Of a stretch of DNA of 64,000 nt, positions 27,156 through 36,621 are shown piece by piece. The stretch comes from Bacteroidales bacterium UBA2295. GTDB taxonomy: Bacteria; Bacteroidota; Bacteroidia; Bacteroidales; Tenuifilaceae. Location of the stretch: positions 1 to 64,000 of the forward strand of contig DDWD01000160.1 of NCBI GenBank assembly GCA_002345825.1. Direction: 5' to 3'. The notes below the pieces were generated by a model that was not told where the DNA came from, searched no databases, and saw only the letters and a list, made by a program, of their open reading frames with translations. The position numbers and the translations under genes are program-made. Numbering within the stretch: the first letter of the stretch is position 1; the number at the start of each line of letters is the position of its first letter.

Positions 27156-27392
27156 TTAGTCTACCTCTTCGTAATCAATGTAATCGCCAACATCTTTATC
27201 AACAATTTTATCTTTATTGGGTGTTTTGCTTACGTAAACATCCCCTTCGGGTCTTTGTTTTCCAGCTCGCTCAGATGAGTTATATTGATTTTGCATGCGT
27301 TTAAAGAAGTTCCGCAGGACAAACCTTGCTATTAGGGCGATTAGAAAAAACACTAAGGTAACTATGGCAAAAAATCGAAGTAAAATAAGCAT
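27156..27392 (-). CDS. DUF4834 small membrane protein
   Basis: A 78-residue protein with one N-terminal transmembrane helix (about 2-26, MLILLRFFAIVTLVFFLIAL) followed by a basic stretch (RNFFKRMQNQ) and an acidic, polar tail ending DYIDYEEVD. Size and layout fit the Bacteroidota family DUF4834, of unknown function. The positive-inside rule places the tail in the cytoplasm. It is 25 bp upstream of gldA and probably shares its transcript. A TAAATTTG box at 27441-27448 on the minus strand may be its promoter. Confidence 0.72.
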   Translation of the reverse strand: MLILLRFFAIVTLVFFLIALIARFVLRNFFKRMQNQYNSSERAGKQRPEGDVYVSKTPNKDKIVDKDVGDYIDYEEVD

Positions 27393-27440
27393 TTCAATCT
27401 GTTGTTAATGGATTATAGCCGTTCAATTGAACACATTGGG

Positions 27441-27448
27441 CAAATTTA
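27441..27448 (-). promoter_or_regulatory. Candidate -7 element for the DUF4834-gldA transcript
   Basis: Read on the minus strand this is TAAATTTG, an exact match to TAnnTTTG, 48 bp before the start codon. A well-spaced -33 TTTG is not evident. Confidence 0.35.
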
Positions 27449-27499
27449 GCCATTGTCGTGTAATAAGTTAAGATCAATGGTAGTTAAAAAATGGTAAAT

Positions 27500-30277
27500 T
27501 TATTGAACCGCATAGTTAAGTATATAACCTGATGATGAACCTACAATAAGATTAAATGTTGACTTGGTATTAGCAAAGCTGCCTATGCTAAATGGAGTAA
27601 TCCCTTTCAATGGAAAACCTTTGTAAAGTTCCCCATTTCCATTGATTAGGTATATTTGAGATGTTTCGGGGCACACCACGCCCAACTTTCGGTCGCGAGC
27701 ACCAAAATGAAAGTATATAACCTGAGGTATGGGGTTATTATTAAATTTGGTTGAAAAAAGCAACTTCCCATTTGATCTGTAAACGAAAAGTTCATTTTTG
27801 TCAAGTAGAATGAAGTCGTTTGTACCATCGGCATCCACATCCTGACTATCGAAGAAATGATTCCTGCTAACCTTTTTTAGCAGAACATCGCTTACTTTGC
27901 CGTTAAGTGCGATTTGCCTTACCACGCCCAGGGTATCGGTAGTAACAAACTGCGGGGGGCGTCCGGCTGATACGTCGAGAGATATTGTACTATTGGGCGA
28001 CTTGGAGAAATATCTGTCAACCCGAACCCTTTCGTTGCCCCTCCTATCCAAAATGTAAATTCGGTTTTCATCGGCAAAAACAATGTAGTCTTTTCCTCCG
28101 TATCGGAAGTGTTGTATGGCTTGGGATACATACTTCTCCGACTTGTCAAAATCCCAACCTGTTACAATATTGCCCTGCCTGTTGTACACGTATATACTTC
28201 TATCCTCGGCAGCCACAAAGAACCTGTAATTGCGATTATTATCGTAGTCGAAAACTGCTACTGGGTTTGTGGCAGGTGAGCGTAATGTTACCGGAAAACC
28301 ACTCACATTGTTACCATTCCTGTCAATTAGGTAAAGCTTTGTTTTGGTATTAAATAAAAATTGCAGACGCCCATTTCTAAAGATATCAACCTGATGCACA
28401 TCGCCCATTATGGGCTCTTGCAGTGGGCTTTTCCATAGCACCCTCCCCACATCATTAATCAAGTAAATTATATTTTTATTATCCTGTACAAAAATTTCTC
28501 TGTTTTGTGTTGTATGGTTAATAACCAGCTGTGGTTTCATTGCCGTAGTTGTGTCGAGTCGTGTTTCCCACACTGTTTGGGGAGCATCAATAGAAAATGG
28601 CGTGTAACGGGCAGTGATATTGTTGAATACCAAACCCTTGCCTCCTGAAAGTTGAAGGGCGATACCCTGAATTTTTTCAATAGCCTCCATTCGTGAAAGA
28701 ATACGGGCTGCTGCATTGGGAGCAAGTAATTGCCCATAGAGCATCTCGGCTCGCGAGGGGTTAATATATGCCGTGAAGTTCGCTTCCGATGTAAGGCCCT
28801 GGGAAAATTCGACAAAACTTTGCTCAACATCAAGCTGCTTATTGTGGATATTGGTCAAAATAAGCCTCGATAGCGATTCAACCGATGAACCAAAAACTAA
28901 GTATGAGTCGATAAAGGTGAAGTACTGATCGTTGGCAATTGCGAAAAGGTTCCCAAAGATGCTGCTGTGCAAACCCGCCTTGGGAAACTTGTAAATTTTA
29001 ACGGACTTATCCCTATCTACCCTAAAAACCCTCTCGAACGAAGCTGCCGATAGATTATTGCTTTTGGCATAATTGCTAATGGCTTTGGTTAGTTCCTGCC
29101 GTGCAAGGCTCTGGCTCTGCACCTCCGACACAACAAACCAGCAGTTGTCAAACGTTTCACCCTCAAAAGGGATAAAAGCAAGTGCCACCTGTTTCCCAAA
29201 AACTGATGAGTACAAAGAGGTAGCATCGGTACCCAACGATTGGTTAAAATTGGTGAGCTTGTGATTGTAGGTGTTTATTCTGCCCTTGTTGGTCAAGAAA
29301 TTTCTGTAAGATTTTAAATAGACGTCAAAATTAGATATACCTAAATGCACAAAGGCGGCTGTTTGTGCAGGGAGTATGCTGATAACCTCATTCTTAACAG
29401 GTTTTTGATTAGTAAACACTTTGTAAAACACGTTTAGCGAATCGGGAACCTGAGCAAATCCATTCAGATAAAAAGCATCGTCCCTTACGGACAGATCCAG
29501 CTCGGTCCAGCTGCCCGTGTTGGCCAGCCAGCCAAAACCATTCTGTTTGCTTGCATGAATTTGTGTGGCAAATGCAACGGGAAGTTTAGCATGATTTACA
29601 AATACATTTACATTTACTCGGGTACCTGCTGTTTTGTAAGCATTAACAAAGCTATTGTTTTTGATAAGTGACATCCCGCTGCTAAGCTGCCCAACCGATG
29701 ATTCCACCAGCAGTAACGATGGACTAAATATTACAACCCCGTGCCTAATGGCAAAGGAGTAATTTGGGCCTTCGTCGTTGTTCTTATGATTTAAAGTAAA
29801 AATTTTTGATCCGTTGTATTCCTTTTCGCTTAGGGTAAAATTATTACCAGCGGTAGTTACAATGTAGTTTTCAACATCAGCGGGCTTTAGCCTCTCGGGA
29901 ATATTGGTTACGAACAGCGCTTCAGGTACCCCCTTGCCCACAACATGTATCGACATAAACACCTCTGCATTCATCACCAGCTGCTCAAAAATACTTGAGG
30001 ATGCTTGCTGTTGGCTGGCAAATTCAAAAAAGTTATTAGCTTTTTTTACAAGAGAGAAGGATCCAATGGCACCCCAAAACGAATTCTCTTCGTTTAGCTC
30101 ATTCGATAGTTGATCAATGCTACTGGCTTTTACAACAATTGATGCATCAATAGGAATTGCACTAATTGCCTCGGAAGTCTCACCTTTGCCAAGTTGAACA
30201 AAAAGGAAATAAACCCCCAAGGCTAAACCCAATATGCCTACAGATCCGAATAGAATGTATAATAGCTTGTGTTTCAT
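27500..30277 (-). CDS. Membrane-anchored large protein with beta-propeller-like C-terminal half
   Basis: A 925-residue protein. A single transmembrane helix (about 5-27) anchors it, with the rest outside the cytoplasm. Residues about 35-580 form a domain resembling DUF3352-type Bacteroidota proteins (opening SAIPIDASIVVKASSIDQL). From about 590 the sequence becomes a chain of propeller-like blades with recurring LYLIDRNGNNVSGFP, IYVYNRQGNIVTGW, IYILDRRGNERVRV and LFVYRSNGKLLFS motifs, like PQQ/FG-GAP blades; DVDADGTNDFILLD looks like a calcium loop. No enzyme active site is seen. Its gene precedes DUF4834 and gldA on the same strand. Role unknown; a periplasmic scaffold is plausible. Confidence 0.7.
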   Translation of the reverse strand: MKHKLLYILFGSVGILGLALGVYFLFVQLGKGETSEAISAIPIDASIVVKASSIDQLSNELNEENSFWGAIGSFSLVKKANNFFEFASQQQASSSIFEQLVMNAEVFMSIHVVGKGVPEALFVTNIPERLKPADVENYIVTTAGNNFTLSEKEYNGSKIFTLNHKNNDEGPNYSFAIRHGVVIFSPSLLLVESSVGQLSSGMSLIKNNSFVNAYKTAGTRVNVNVFVNHAKLPVAFATQIHASKQNGFGWLANTGSWTELDLSVRDDAFYLNGFAQVPDSLNVFYKVFTNQKPVKNEVISILPAQTAAFVHLGISNFDVYLKSYRNFLTNKGRINTYNHKLTNFNQSLGTDATSLYSSVFGKQVALAFIPFEGETFDNCWFVVSEVQSQSLARQELTKAISNYAKSNNLSAASFERVFRVDRDKSVKIYKFPKAGLHSSIFGNLFAIANDQYFTFIDSYLVFGSSVESLSRLILTNIHNKQLDVEQSFVEFSQGLTSEANFTAYINPSRAEMLYGQLLAPNAAARILSRMEAIEKIQGIALQLSGGKGLVFNNITARYTPFSIDAPQTVWETRLDTTTAMKPQLVINHTTQNREIFVQDNKNIIYLINDVGRVLWKSPLQEPIMGDVHQVDIFRNGRLQFLFNTKTKLYLIDRNGNNVSGFPVTLRSPATNPVAVFDYDNNRNYRFFVAAEDRSIYVYNRQGNIVTGWDFDKSEKYVSQAIQHFRYGGKDYIVFADENRIYILDRRGNERVRVDRYFSKSPNSTISLDVSAGRPPQFVTTDTLGVVRQIALNGKVSDVLLKKVSRNHFFDSQDVDADGTNDFILLDKNELFVYRSNGKLLFSTKFNNNPIPQVIYFHFGARDRKLGVVCPETSQIYLINGNGELYKGFPLKGITPFSIGSFANTKSTFNLIVGSSSGYILNYAVQ

Positions 30278-30327
30278 TAAAGATTATTGTATTGTGTATG
30301 TCATATGTTCTGAGCTAAAAATCAAGG

Positions 30328-30335
30328 CAAAGATA
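30328..30335 (-). promoter_or_regulatory. Candidate -7 element for the beta-propeller protein gene
   Basis: On the minus strand this reads TATCTTTG, an exact TAnnTTTG match, 50 bp upstream of the start codon at 30277. No clear -33 partner is visible, so confidence is limited. Confidence 0.35.
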
Positions 30336-30535
30336 TTAAGTATTGAGCTGAAAATCTAATTACCGTGCAATGCTCTTGCCCAAACATGTGGCATTAATGC
30401 AGATTATAATCATTTGGTTGATATAACCATAATTCACCACAAGATATTGTTTCCCCTCTTTTTTGCGTATTTTAGCAAAATTAAAAATAATAACTTGTAA
30501 TCATTTCAGTTTGTATATCAAATAGCTGTAGTTTA

Positions 30536-33217
30536 ATGAGTAAAAATAGCCCCAACAGGTATTTATACATAGCTTTTGTTTTAGTGGCAGTAGTGATAGG
30601 TGGTTGTTCAACCCAAAAGAACACCTCTGTCTCTAGAGCTTACCATAATTTAACATCGCGATACAACTATTTTTTTAATGCTAAGGAGAGTTTCAATAAC
30701 GGTATAAAACAAGCCGAGGAGAGCTTTAATTACAACTATACTTTCCCTTTACCCGTTCTGCTTTTTGGCAAGCCGCAAGTGGTTAGCATGGTGGGTGGCG
30801 ATATGGATCGAGCCATTACCAAATGCACCGATATGATTAGTCACCATTCCATAACGGTGAAACCAGAGCGCAAAAGGGGTTTGCAAAGTCGCAAGGAACG
30901 AGAGTTTTATAACCAGAATGAGTTTGTGCGTTGGGTACGTGAGGGCTGGTTGCTGGTAGGTAAAGCCCGCGCTTGGAAAGGCTCCTATGATGAGGCACGA
31001 ATGACATTTGAGTATAATCTTGTACAGTTTCCCGAAACCCCTATCTTTTTCGAATCGCAAATTTGGTTAGCAAGGATAGATATACTGGATGGTGATTTGG
31101 TTGCAGCCGAGGATAGGCTTCGGGGTGTAACTTCCAACAGGCGATACCCTAAGAACAAGTATTTTAAACATCTACTCGAATCGACACAAGCCTACTTTTA
31201 TCAGAAACAGGAGAACATACCCCAAACCATTAAGCATCTTGAGCGAGCTTTGGATAGTGCTCCCAGGAAAAGCCTTAAGAATCGATATTTATACCTATTA
31301 GCACAGCTTTATCAGGCCGAGGGAAAGTTGACAGAGTCTAACCGTTATTTTCAAAAAGTCATAAAGGCTAATCCATCCTACGAGATGAGCTTTAACGCAA
31401 GGGTTAATATAGCGTCTAACTTTCAAGGTAGAGGTAGTGGAAACGATATGGTTCGTGAGCTGAACAAGATGGCTAAGGACGAGAAAAATGCCGAGTATCT
31501 CGATCAAATATATTTTGCCTTGGGGAATATAGAAAGAGCCAGGAATAATGAGGAGAAAGCCATTGAGTACTATCAGCTCTCGGCAATGAAAAGCATTAAC
31601 AATAATCATCAAAAGGGACTATCGTATTTAATTCTTGCCGACTACTTTTTTGAAAAGCCAAACTATACCCAAAGCCAGGCCTACTACGATAGCGCTTATC
31701 GTGCGCTCGATCAGGATTTTCCGGGATACAAAGAACTGGAGATTAAAACGCAGAATCTTAACCAGCTGGTTGAAAATCTAAATATTGTATCGCGCGAAGA
31801 CAGCCTACAGAAAGTGGCTGCTATGAGTCCTCGTGAGCGCGACGCCATTATTGCCAACCTAATAAAACTTGTCCGCGATGAGGAGGAAAAGTTGAAGCAG
31901 GAAGAGCGAGAGGGGCGCGATAGGTTTGCCCATTTTCAGCAAACCCAGCGAGGGCGAGTGCAAACCGATCAGGGAGGCAAATGGTATTTTTACAACCAAT
32001 CATCCTTAAGCTATGGGCTATCGGAGTTCCAAATGAGATGGGGACGACGTAAACTTGAGGATAACTGGCGCCGATCGAATAAGCGTGAGGTGCTCGATCA
32101 AGCAGTTGCAGAAACACAGCCCACTGCCGATACATCTGCCGTTCCAAGTAAGGTGCTCGATAACAAAAGCAGAGAGTACTACCTTCAGGATCTGCCACTG
32201 ACCGATTCACTTATAGAAATATCTCACCAGCAAATACAGGAAGCCCTATTCAAGGTAGGCGAGATATACGAAAATGAGCTTAACGATTATCCCGAAGCCA
32301 TAAAAGCCTACGAGATGCTTGCACAACGATATCCTAAGAGTTCGTTCACCTTGTTGGCCTATTACAACTTGTATCAAATTGCTCGTTTCAATCAGCAGCC
32401 CAACCAAATGGAGCGCTACAAGCAGAGTCTCATTTCGCAATTTCCCAATAGCACCTATGCATTAATGCTAAGTGATCCCAATTATCTTGTAAACCTAAAA
32501 AAGGAGAGCCAAGTACGAGAGGAGTACTATCAGAATACCTTCAACCTATATCAAAATGGGAATTGCGCCCAAGCCACTCAAATGGCTAAAGATGGACTTG
32601 ATAAGTATCCCGACTCCGATATTGCTCCAAAATTTCAGTATATCATTGCTCAATGCACCGGGCAAACGGGCAATATTAGGGCATACAGATTTGAGCTAAA
32701 TAGATTGATAGAACAATATCCACAGAGTGAAGTGGCTCAGTCGGCTACAAAAGTAATTGCTATGCTCGATCAGCGGGAGTTGCAGTTAGCATCAGCATCT
32801 GCTGACGACACTACGCAGATACAGCCCGGCAAGAGTGATGCCGTGCCCGAGGTTGGGTATAAAGAGCCCAAGGGAGAACACCTTTTTATTGCCATTGTCC
32901 CGGTGAATTCGCCCATAAACCAGCTGCGCTTCAATATGGTTTCGTTCAATGTCGATAATTTTATTGATTTTAACCTTAACGTAACAAGCAGCGAGCTAAC
33001 TGAATTTGTGGTGTTGATAAAAGTAGAATCTTTTAAGGATCAGCAGGAAGCCAAGGACTACTTCATGAAGGTAAGTGCTGAGCAAGGGTTAATGGGAAGT
33101 CTCTCGGAAAGCGACTACTCCTTCGCACTTATAAGTCGGGAAAACCTAGAGATATTCCAGAACGATAAGTCCGTGGCAGGATATTTGAACTTCTTCCGCG
33201 AAAACTATTTAAAGTAA
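30536..33217 (+). CDS. porW: Type IX secretion TPR lipoprotein PorW/SprE
   Basis: An 893-residue lipoprotein (signal peptide ending VVIGGC, lipobox Cys about residue 24). Just after the lipobox come the conserved SRAYHNLTSRYNYFFNAKES and NYNYTFPLPVLLFG segments that mark PorW/SprE. Tetratricopeptide repeats dominate about 150-400 and again about 570-750. Between them is a charged Glu/Arg stretch and the LSYGLSEFQMRWGRRKLEDNWR segment. The C-terminus (about 780-893) is a small globular domain. PorW/SprE is required for T9SS function, linking periplasmic and inner-membrane parts. The porX gene follows after 6 bp, so structural component and regulator are co-transcribed here. The family match is strong. 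Confidence 0.92.
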   Translation: MSKNSPNRYLYIAFVLVAVVIGGCSTQKNTSVSRAYHNLTSRYNYFFNAKESFNNGIKQAEESFNYNYTFPLPVLLFGKPQVVSMVGGDMDRAITKCTDMISHHSITVKPERKRGLQSRKEREFYNQNEFVRWVREGWLLVGKARAWKGSYDEARMTFEYNLVQFPETPIFFESQIWLARIDILDGDLVAAEDRLRGVTSNRRYPKNKYFKHLLESTQAYFYQKQENIPQTIKHLERALDSAPRKSLKNRYLYLLAQLYQAEGKLTESNRYFQKVIKANPSYEMSFNARVNIASNFQGRGSGNDMVRELNKMAKDEKNAEYLDQIYFALGNIERARNNEEKAIEYYQLSAMKSINNNHQKGLSYLILADYFFEKPNYTQSQAYYDSAYRALDQDFPGYKELEIKTQNLNQLVENLNIVSREDSLQKVAAMSPRERDAIIANLIKLVRDEEEKLKQEEREGRDRFAHFQQTQRGRVQTDQGGKWYFYNQSSLSYGLSEFQMRWGRRKLEDNWRRSNKREVLDQAVAETQPTADTSAVPSKVLDNKSREYYLQDLPLTDSLIEISHQQIQEALFKVGEIYENELNDYPEAIKAYEMLAQRYPKSSFTLLAYYNLYQIARFNQQPNQMERYKQSLISQFPNSTYALMLSDPNYLVNLKKESQVREEYYQNTFNLYQNGNCAQATQMAKDGLDKYPDSDIAPKFQYIIAQCTGQTGNIRAYRFELNRLIEQYPQSEVAQSATKVIAMLDQRELQLASASADDTTQIQPGKSDAVPEVGYKEPKGEHLFIAIVPVNSPINQLRFNMVSFNVDNFIDFNLNVTSSELTEFVVLIKVESFKDQQEAKDYFMKVSAEQGLMGSLSESDYSFALISRENLEIFQNDKSVAGYLNFFRENYLK

Positions 33218-33223
33218 ACAGTA

Positions 33224-34774
33224 ATGGCCGTTTCAATTCTTTGGGTTGACGATGAGATAGAGTTTCTAAAACCACACATAATATTTCTTGAGCAACGCGA
33301 CTATGTGGTTGCAACAGCAACCAATGGCGAGGATGCGCTCGATTTGGTTTCGAGTCAAAATTTCGATCTAGTTTTCTTAGATGAGAACATGCCCGGGTTA
33401 TCGGGTATGGAAACCCTTGCTCGCATTAAGGAGCGTAAACCAAACCTTCCGGTGGTGATGGTTACCAAAAGCGAGGAGGAGAGCATTATGGATGAGGCTA
33501 TTGGAGCTAAAATTGCCGATTACCTGATTAAACCTGTAAATCCAAAGCAAATTTTGCTCTCCATAAAGAAACATGTGCATATGCATACTTTGATCAGCGA
33601 GAAAACAACATCCGATTATCAGCAAGCCTTCGGAAGAATTGGGCAGCAGATTGGAATGGCGAACTCGTTTAACGAATGGGTTACCATTTATCGTAGGTTA
33701 GCCCAGTGGGGAATGCAGCTAGCCGAATCGAACGACTCAAGCATATCGGAAGTGTTTACCATGCAGATGGCTGAGGCCAACAACGAGTTTGGAAAGTTTA
33801 TTAAATCGAACTACTTGAACTGGTTCAGCTCCGATGCAGACAGCAAACCGCTTATGTCGCCTAATGTAATGCGCAACCTGGTGTTTCCCACTATCGATAA
33901 AGGGAACAAAGTTTTATTGGTGGTTATCGATAATTTTAGATACGATCAATGGTTGGCAATACAGGATCTAATAGCTCCCTACTGGCGTGTTGAACGGGAA
34001 GAGATATACTCAAGCATTCTGCCTACAGCAACACAATATGCTCGCAATGCGCTCTTCTCTGGCTTAATGCCAATGGAGATACAACAGCATTACCCCGACT
34101 TTTGGATTTTCGACGAGGAGGATACCGGGAAAAATATGTTTGAAGAAGAGTTGCTCACTCGCCATATAAGTCGCTTGGGCAAAAAGTATAAGTTACACTA
34201 CGAAAAAACCAGCACCATAAAACCAAGCTCGCCTCTTGGATCCAATCTCAAACAGGTACTTCAGAACGACCTATCGGTTTTGGTTTACAATTTTATAGAT
34301 GTTATTTCGCATGCCCGTACCGAGATGGAGATGATGCGCCAGCTGGCCAGCGACGAAGCGGCTTACATCTCGCTAACCCGCAGCTGGTTTAAGCACTCCG
34401 ACCTGTTCAACCTGCTAAAGGAGGCATCATCGCACGGGGTGAGGTTAATTATTACTACCGACCACGGGACTATTAGGGTTAAGAACCCCATTAAGGTTGT
34501 GGGCGATAAGGCTACATCAACCAATCTCAGGTACAAGCTGGGTAAAAATTTAAACTATAATGCCAAGCAGGTGTTTGAGGTTCGGAAGCCCGAGGAGGCA
34601 CATTTGCCCAAGGCCAATGTAAGCTCATCGTACATCTTTGCGCTGGGCAACGATTTTTTGGTTTACCCAAACAACTACAACTATTACGTAAACTACTACC
34701 GCGATACTTTTCAGCATGGGGGTATTTCCATCGAGGAAATGCTAATTCCCTATGTTGAGCTAAAACCATTGTAG
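33224..34774 (+). CDS. porX: T9SS response regulator PorX with PglZ (alkaline-phosphatase-like) domain
   Basis: A 516-residue cytoplasmic regulator. An N-terminal CheY-like receiver (about 1-120) has the acidic pair D9/D10, phospho-acceptor D53 (VFLDENMPG), T81 and K103. The C-terminal part (about 215-516) is a PglZ alkaline-phosphatase-fold domain: metal and catalytic candidates D237 (VVIDNFRYD), T271 (LPTATQYAR), D360, D414/H415 (TTDHGT) and H499 (FQHGGISIEEM). In Porphyromonas PorX controls T9SS gene expression with the kinase PorY, and the PglZ domain acts on nucleotides or oligonucleotides. No porY is adjacent, but two hybrid kinases lie 17 kb away. It is 6 bp from porW and 5 bp from tsaE. 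Confidence 0.95.
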   Translation: MAVSILWVDDEIEFLKPHIIFLEQRDYVVATATNGEDALDLVSSQNFDLVFLDENMPGLSGMETLARIKERKPNLPVVMVTKSEEESIMDEAIGAKIADYLIKPVNPKQILLSIKKHVHMHTLISEKTTSDYQQAFGRIGQQIGMANSFNEWVTIYRRLAQWGMQLAESNDSSISEVFTMQMAEANNEFGKFIKSNYLNWFSSDADSKPLMSPNVMRNLVFPTIDKGNKVLLVVIDNFRYDQWLAIQDLIAPYWRVEREEIYSSILPTATQYARNALFSGLMPMEIQQHYPDFWIFDEEDTGKNMFEEELLTRHISRLGKKYKLHYEKTSTIKPSSPLGSNLKQVLQNDLSVLVYNFIDVISHARTEMEMMRQLASDEAAYISLTRSWFKHSDLFNLLKEASSHGVRLIITTDHGTIRVKNPIKVVGDKATSTNLRYKLGKNLNYNAKQVFEVRKPEEAHLPKANVSSSYIFALGNDFLVYPNNYNYYVNYYRDTFQHGGISIEEMLIPYVELKPL

Positions 34775-34779
34775 GTACT

Positions 34780-35205
34780 ATGGAAACGATTCAGATTTAT
34801 AGCCTCGACGAGATAGATGAGGCTGCATCACAGCTGCTAAAAGCAATACAACCCAACCGAATTGTTTGCTTGTATGGTGCAATGGGAGCAGGAAAAACCA
34901 CCCTAATTAAATCCATATGTAAAATATTGGGCGTTACCGATACCGTTGTAAGCCCAACGTTTGCCATTGTAAACGAGTATTCCACCAGCAGCGGAGAACC
35001 CGTTTATCATTTCGATTTTTATAGAATTAACAAGATTGAGGAGGTGTACGATTTTGGTTACGAGGAGTATTTCTATGCATCCCAAGGTATTTGCCTAATT
35101 GAATGGCCCGAACTTATTGAAGATGTTTTACCCACCGAGGGGGTCATTCGTTTCCATATCGATGTTCGTGACGATGGGGAACGTGACATAAAATTGATGT
35201 CATAA
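34780..35205 (+). CDS. tsaE: tRNA threonylcarbamoyladenosine biosynthesis ATPase TsaE
   Basis: A 141-residue P-loop ATPase that drives the TsaBDE complex making t6A37 in ANN-decoding tRNAs. Walker A is GAMGAGKT (33-40); the switch region VVSPTFAIVNEY, the HFDFYRI motif and the LIEWPE motif are all in family order. Length matches. It starts 5 bp after porX, a tight coupling with no obvious functional reason. Confidence 0.96.
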   Translation: METIQIYSLDEIDEAASQLLKAIQPNRIVCLYGAMGAGKTTLIKSICKILGVTDTVVSPTFAIVNEYSTSSGEPVYHFDFYRINKIEEVYDFGYEEYFYASQGICLIEWPELIEDVLPTEGVIRFHIDVRDDGERDIKLMS

Positions 35206-35239
35206 ATATTTTTTCTTGACGTTAATTGTTTGATATGCT

Positions 35240-35270
35240 GTTGCTATTATCGAAAAATATTTTATATTTG
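35240..35270 (+). promoter_or_regulatory. Promoter of the AAA ATPase gene
   Basis: GTTG (35240-35243) stands 19 bp before TATATTTG (35263-35270). This matches the Bacteroidota consensus TTTG-N19-21-TAnnTTTG apart from one base in the -33 box. The ATG lies 17 bp beyond the -7 box, giving a very short leader of about 10 nt. Confidence 0.6.
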
Positions 35271-35286
35271 CTGAAATAGCATACCA

Positions 35287-36480
35287 ATGGAGCAGCTAAG
35301 GTTAAAATCGAACCACTTGGTAAGTGGCGTTTCCACATCATATGTCCGCACCTTACATCCCGAGATTGACTGGGAAAAGCCGTTAGTGGGAATTATTGGC
35401 CCAAGGGGCGTAGGTAAAACCACACTACTTCTTCAGCAAATTAAACTTAGCTATGGGGTCGACCCCCGCGCGCTGTACATTACTCTTGACGATATTTACT
35501 TGGCAGGCAGGTCGCTTCGCGAATTTACTGCTGAGTTCAGGAGCAAGGGAGGAAAGCATCTTTTTATCGATGATATTCAGAAACAACCTCAGTGGTCGCT
35601 CGAACTTAAAAATATATTCGAAACACTACCCGACATAAAAATTACCTTTGCCGGATCGTCAACCATTGAAATGGTTAAGCACTATGCCAACCTTACCCAA
35701 AGGGCCAGAATACACAATTTAAGCACTTTGTCGTTTCGCGAATACCTCGGCTTTAAGGGTGTAGCAAAATTACCTCGCTACGATTTGCAAACAATTCTGT
35801 CGTCGCATATGGATATTGCTGCTGAGCATATTCAGCAGTTTTCGCCAAACTTACATTTGGATGACTACCTAACCCGAGGGAATTATCCGTTGCCAACCGA
35901 GTCATACGAGGACTACAAAAGGCAGGTTGAGCGGTTTGTAAGCGATACCATTGAGATGGATATGCGATACCTCGAGGGCTTCGATTCACGAAATGTTTAC
36001 AAAGTTAAGCAGCTAGTTAATATCATAGCGCAGAACTCACCCTTTAAGCCAAACCTAGTTCACATTAGCGAGGAAATTGGGGTGCATCGGAATACCCTTA
36101 TTAGCTACTTTTTTCATCTCGAGAAGGCCAAGCTAATCAATCTTATTTATCCAGCAGGAGTTAATGTTAGCATCCTCCAAAAGCCCCACAGGGTGTACCT
36201 TAGCAACAGCAACCTGGCGAATATGCTCTCGGCAATGCCACCGCAGCGCAGCATTGTAGCTCAGAATTTTGCCATTCAACACCTAAGTGCCCTTCTCCCC
36301 GTCACCTTGATAAATAAAAATATCTTTGAGCTAGATTCAAACTGGCATATGGTGGTCTCCGTTCCCGAGCAGAGGATTAGGAAAACACCAACCGGAAGAA
36401 ACATCTATACTTTTTCCGATGTTTACGAGGTGGGTACAAGCAGCAAAATCCCCCTATGGGTTTTGGGCCTTCTTTACTGA
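35287..36480 (+). CDS. AAA family ATPase (AAA_14/DUF4143 type)
   Basis: A 397-residue ATP-binding protein of the AAA_14/DUF4143 type, common in bacteria and archaea but poorly understood. Walker A is GPRGVGKTT (38-46) and Walker B is HLFIDDIQKQP (about 95-105). Sensor-like FAGSSTIEM and LSFREYLGF follow, then the DYLTRGNYPLP segment. The C-terminal half contains a winged-helix-like region (HISEEIGVHRNTLISYFFHLEKA). Some members of this class are proposed toxin-antitoxin or defence ATPases, but the DUF4143 nuclease-like tail looks short here. It has its own promoter and is probably not part of the porW-porX-tsaE transcript. Confidence 0.8.
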   Translation: MEQLRLKSNHLVSGVSTSYVRTLHPEIDWEKPLVGIIGPRGVGKTTLLLQQIKLSYGVDPRALYITLDDIYLAGRSLREFTAEFRSKGGKHLFIDDIQKQPQWSLELKNIFETLPDIKITFAGSSTIEMVKHYANLTQRARIHNLSTLSFREYLGFKGVAKLPRYDLQTILSSHMDIAAEHIQQFSPNLHLDDYLTRGNYPLPTESYEDYKRQVERFVSDTIEMDMRYLEGFDSRNVYKVKQLVNIIAQNSPFKPNLVHISEEIGVHRNTLISYFFHLEKAKLINLIYPAGVNVSILQKPHRVYLSNSNLANMLSAMPPQRSIVAQNFAIQHLSALLPVTLINKNIFELDSNWHMVVSVPEQRIRKTPTGRNIYTFSDVYEVGTSSKIPLWVLGLLY

Positions 36481-36572
36481 TTGCCAAAAAGCACTACTTA
36501 AAATCGTTCTAAATTTAGATGGATAAATAGATTTTGCATGGTATCGTGCAACCTTTAGATTCTATATTTCGA

Positions 36573-36580
36573 TATATTTG
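36573..36580 (+). promoter_or_regulatory. Candidate -7 element of the sulfur operon
   Basis: TATATTTG matches TAnnTTTG exactly, 41 bp before the ATG of the octaheme cytochrome gene. The expected -33 TTTG is not well conserved (a TTTA occurs at 36554-36557, with a spacer of only 15 bp), which would fit an activator-dependent promoter. Confidence 0.45.
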
Positions 36581-36621
36581 CATAAGTAGTTACGCTAATT
36601 GCTAACCAAACTTGTAATTGA

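Noticed and set aside
35287..36480. AAA ATPase as part of a defence island
   Set aside because: It has no nuclease, methylase or toxin neighbour; flanks are tsaE and a sulfur operon.
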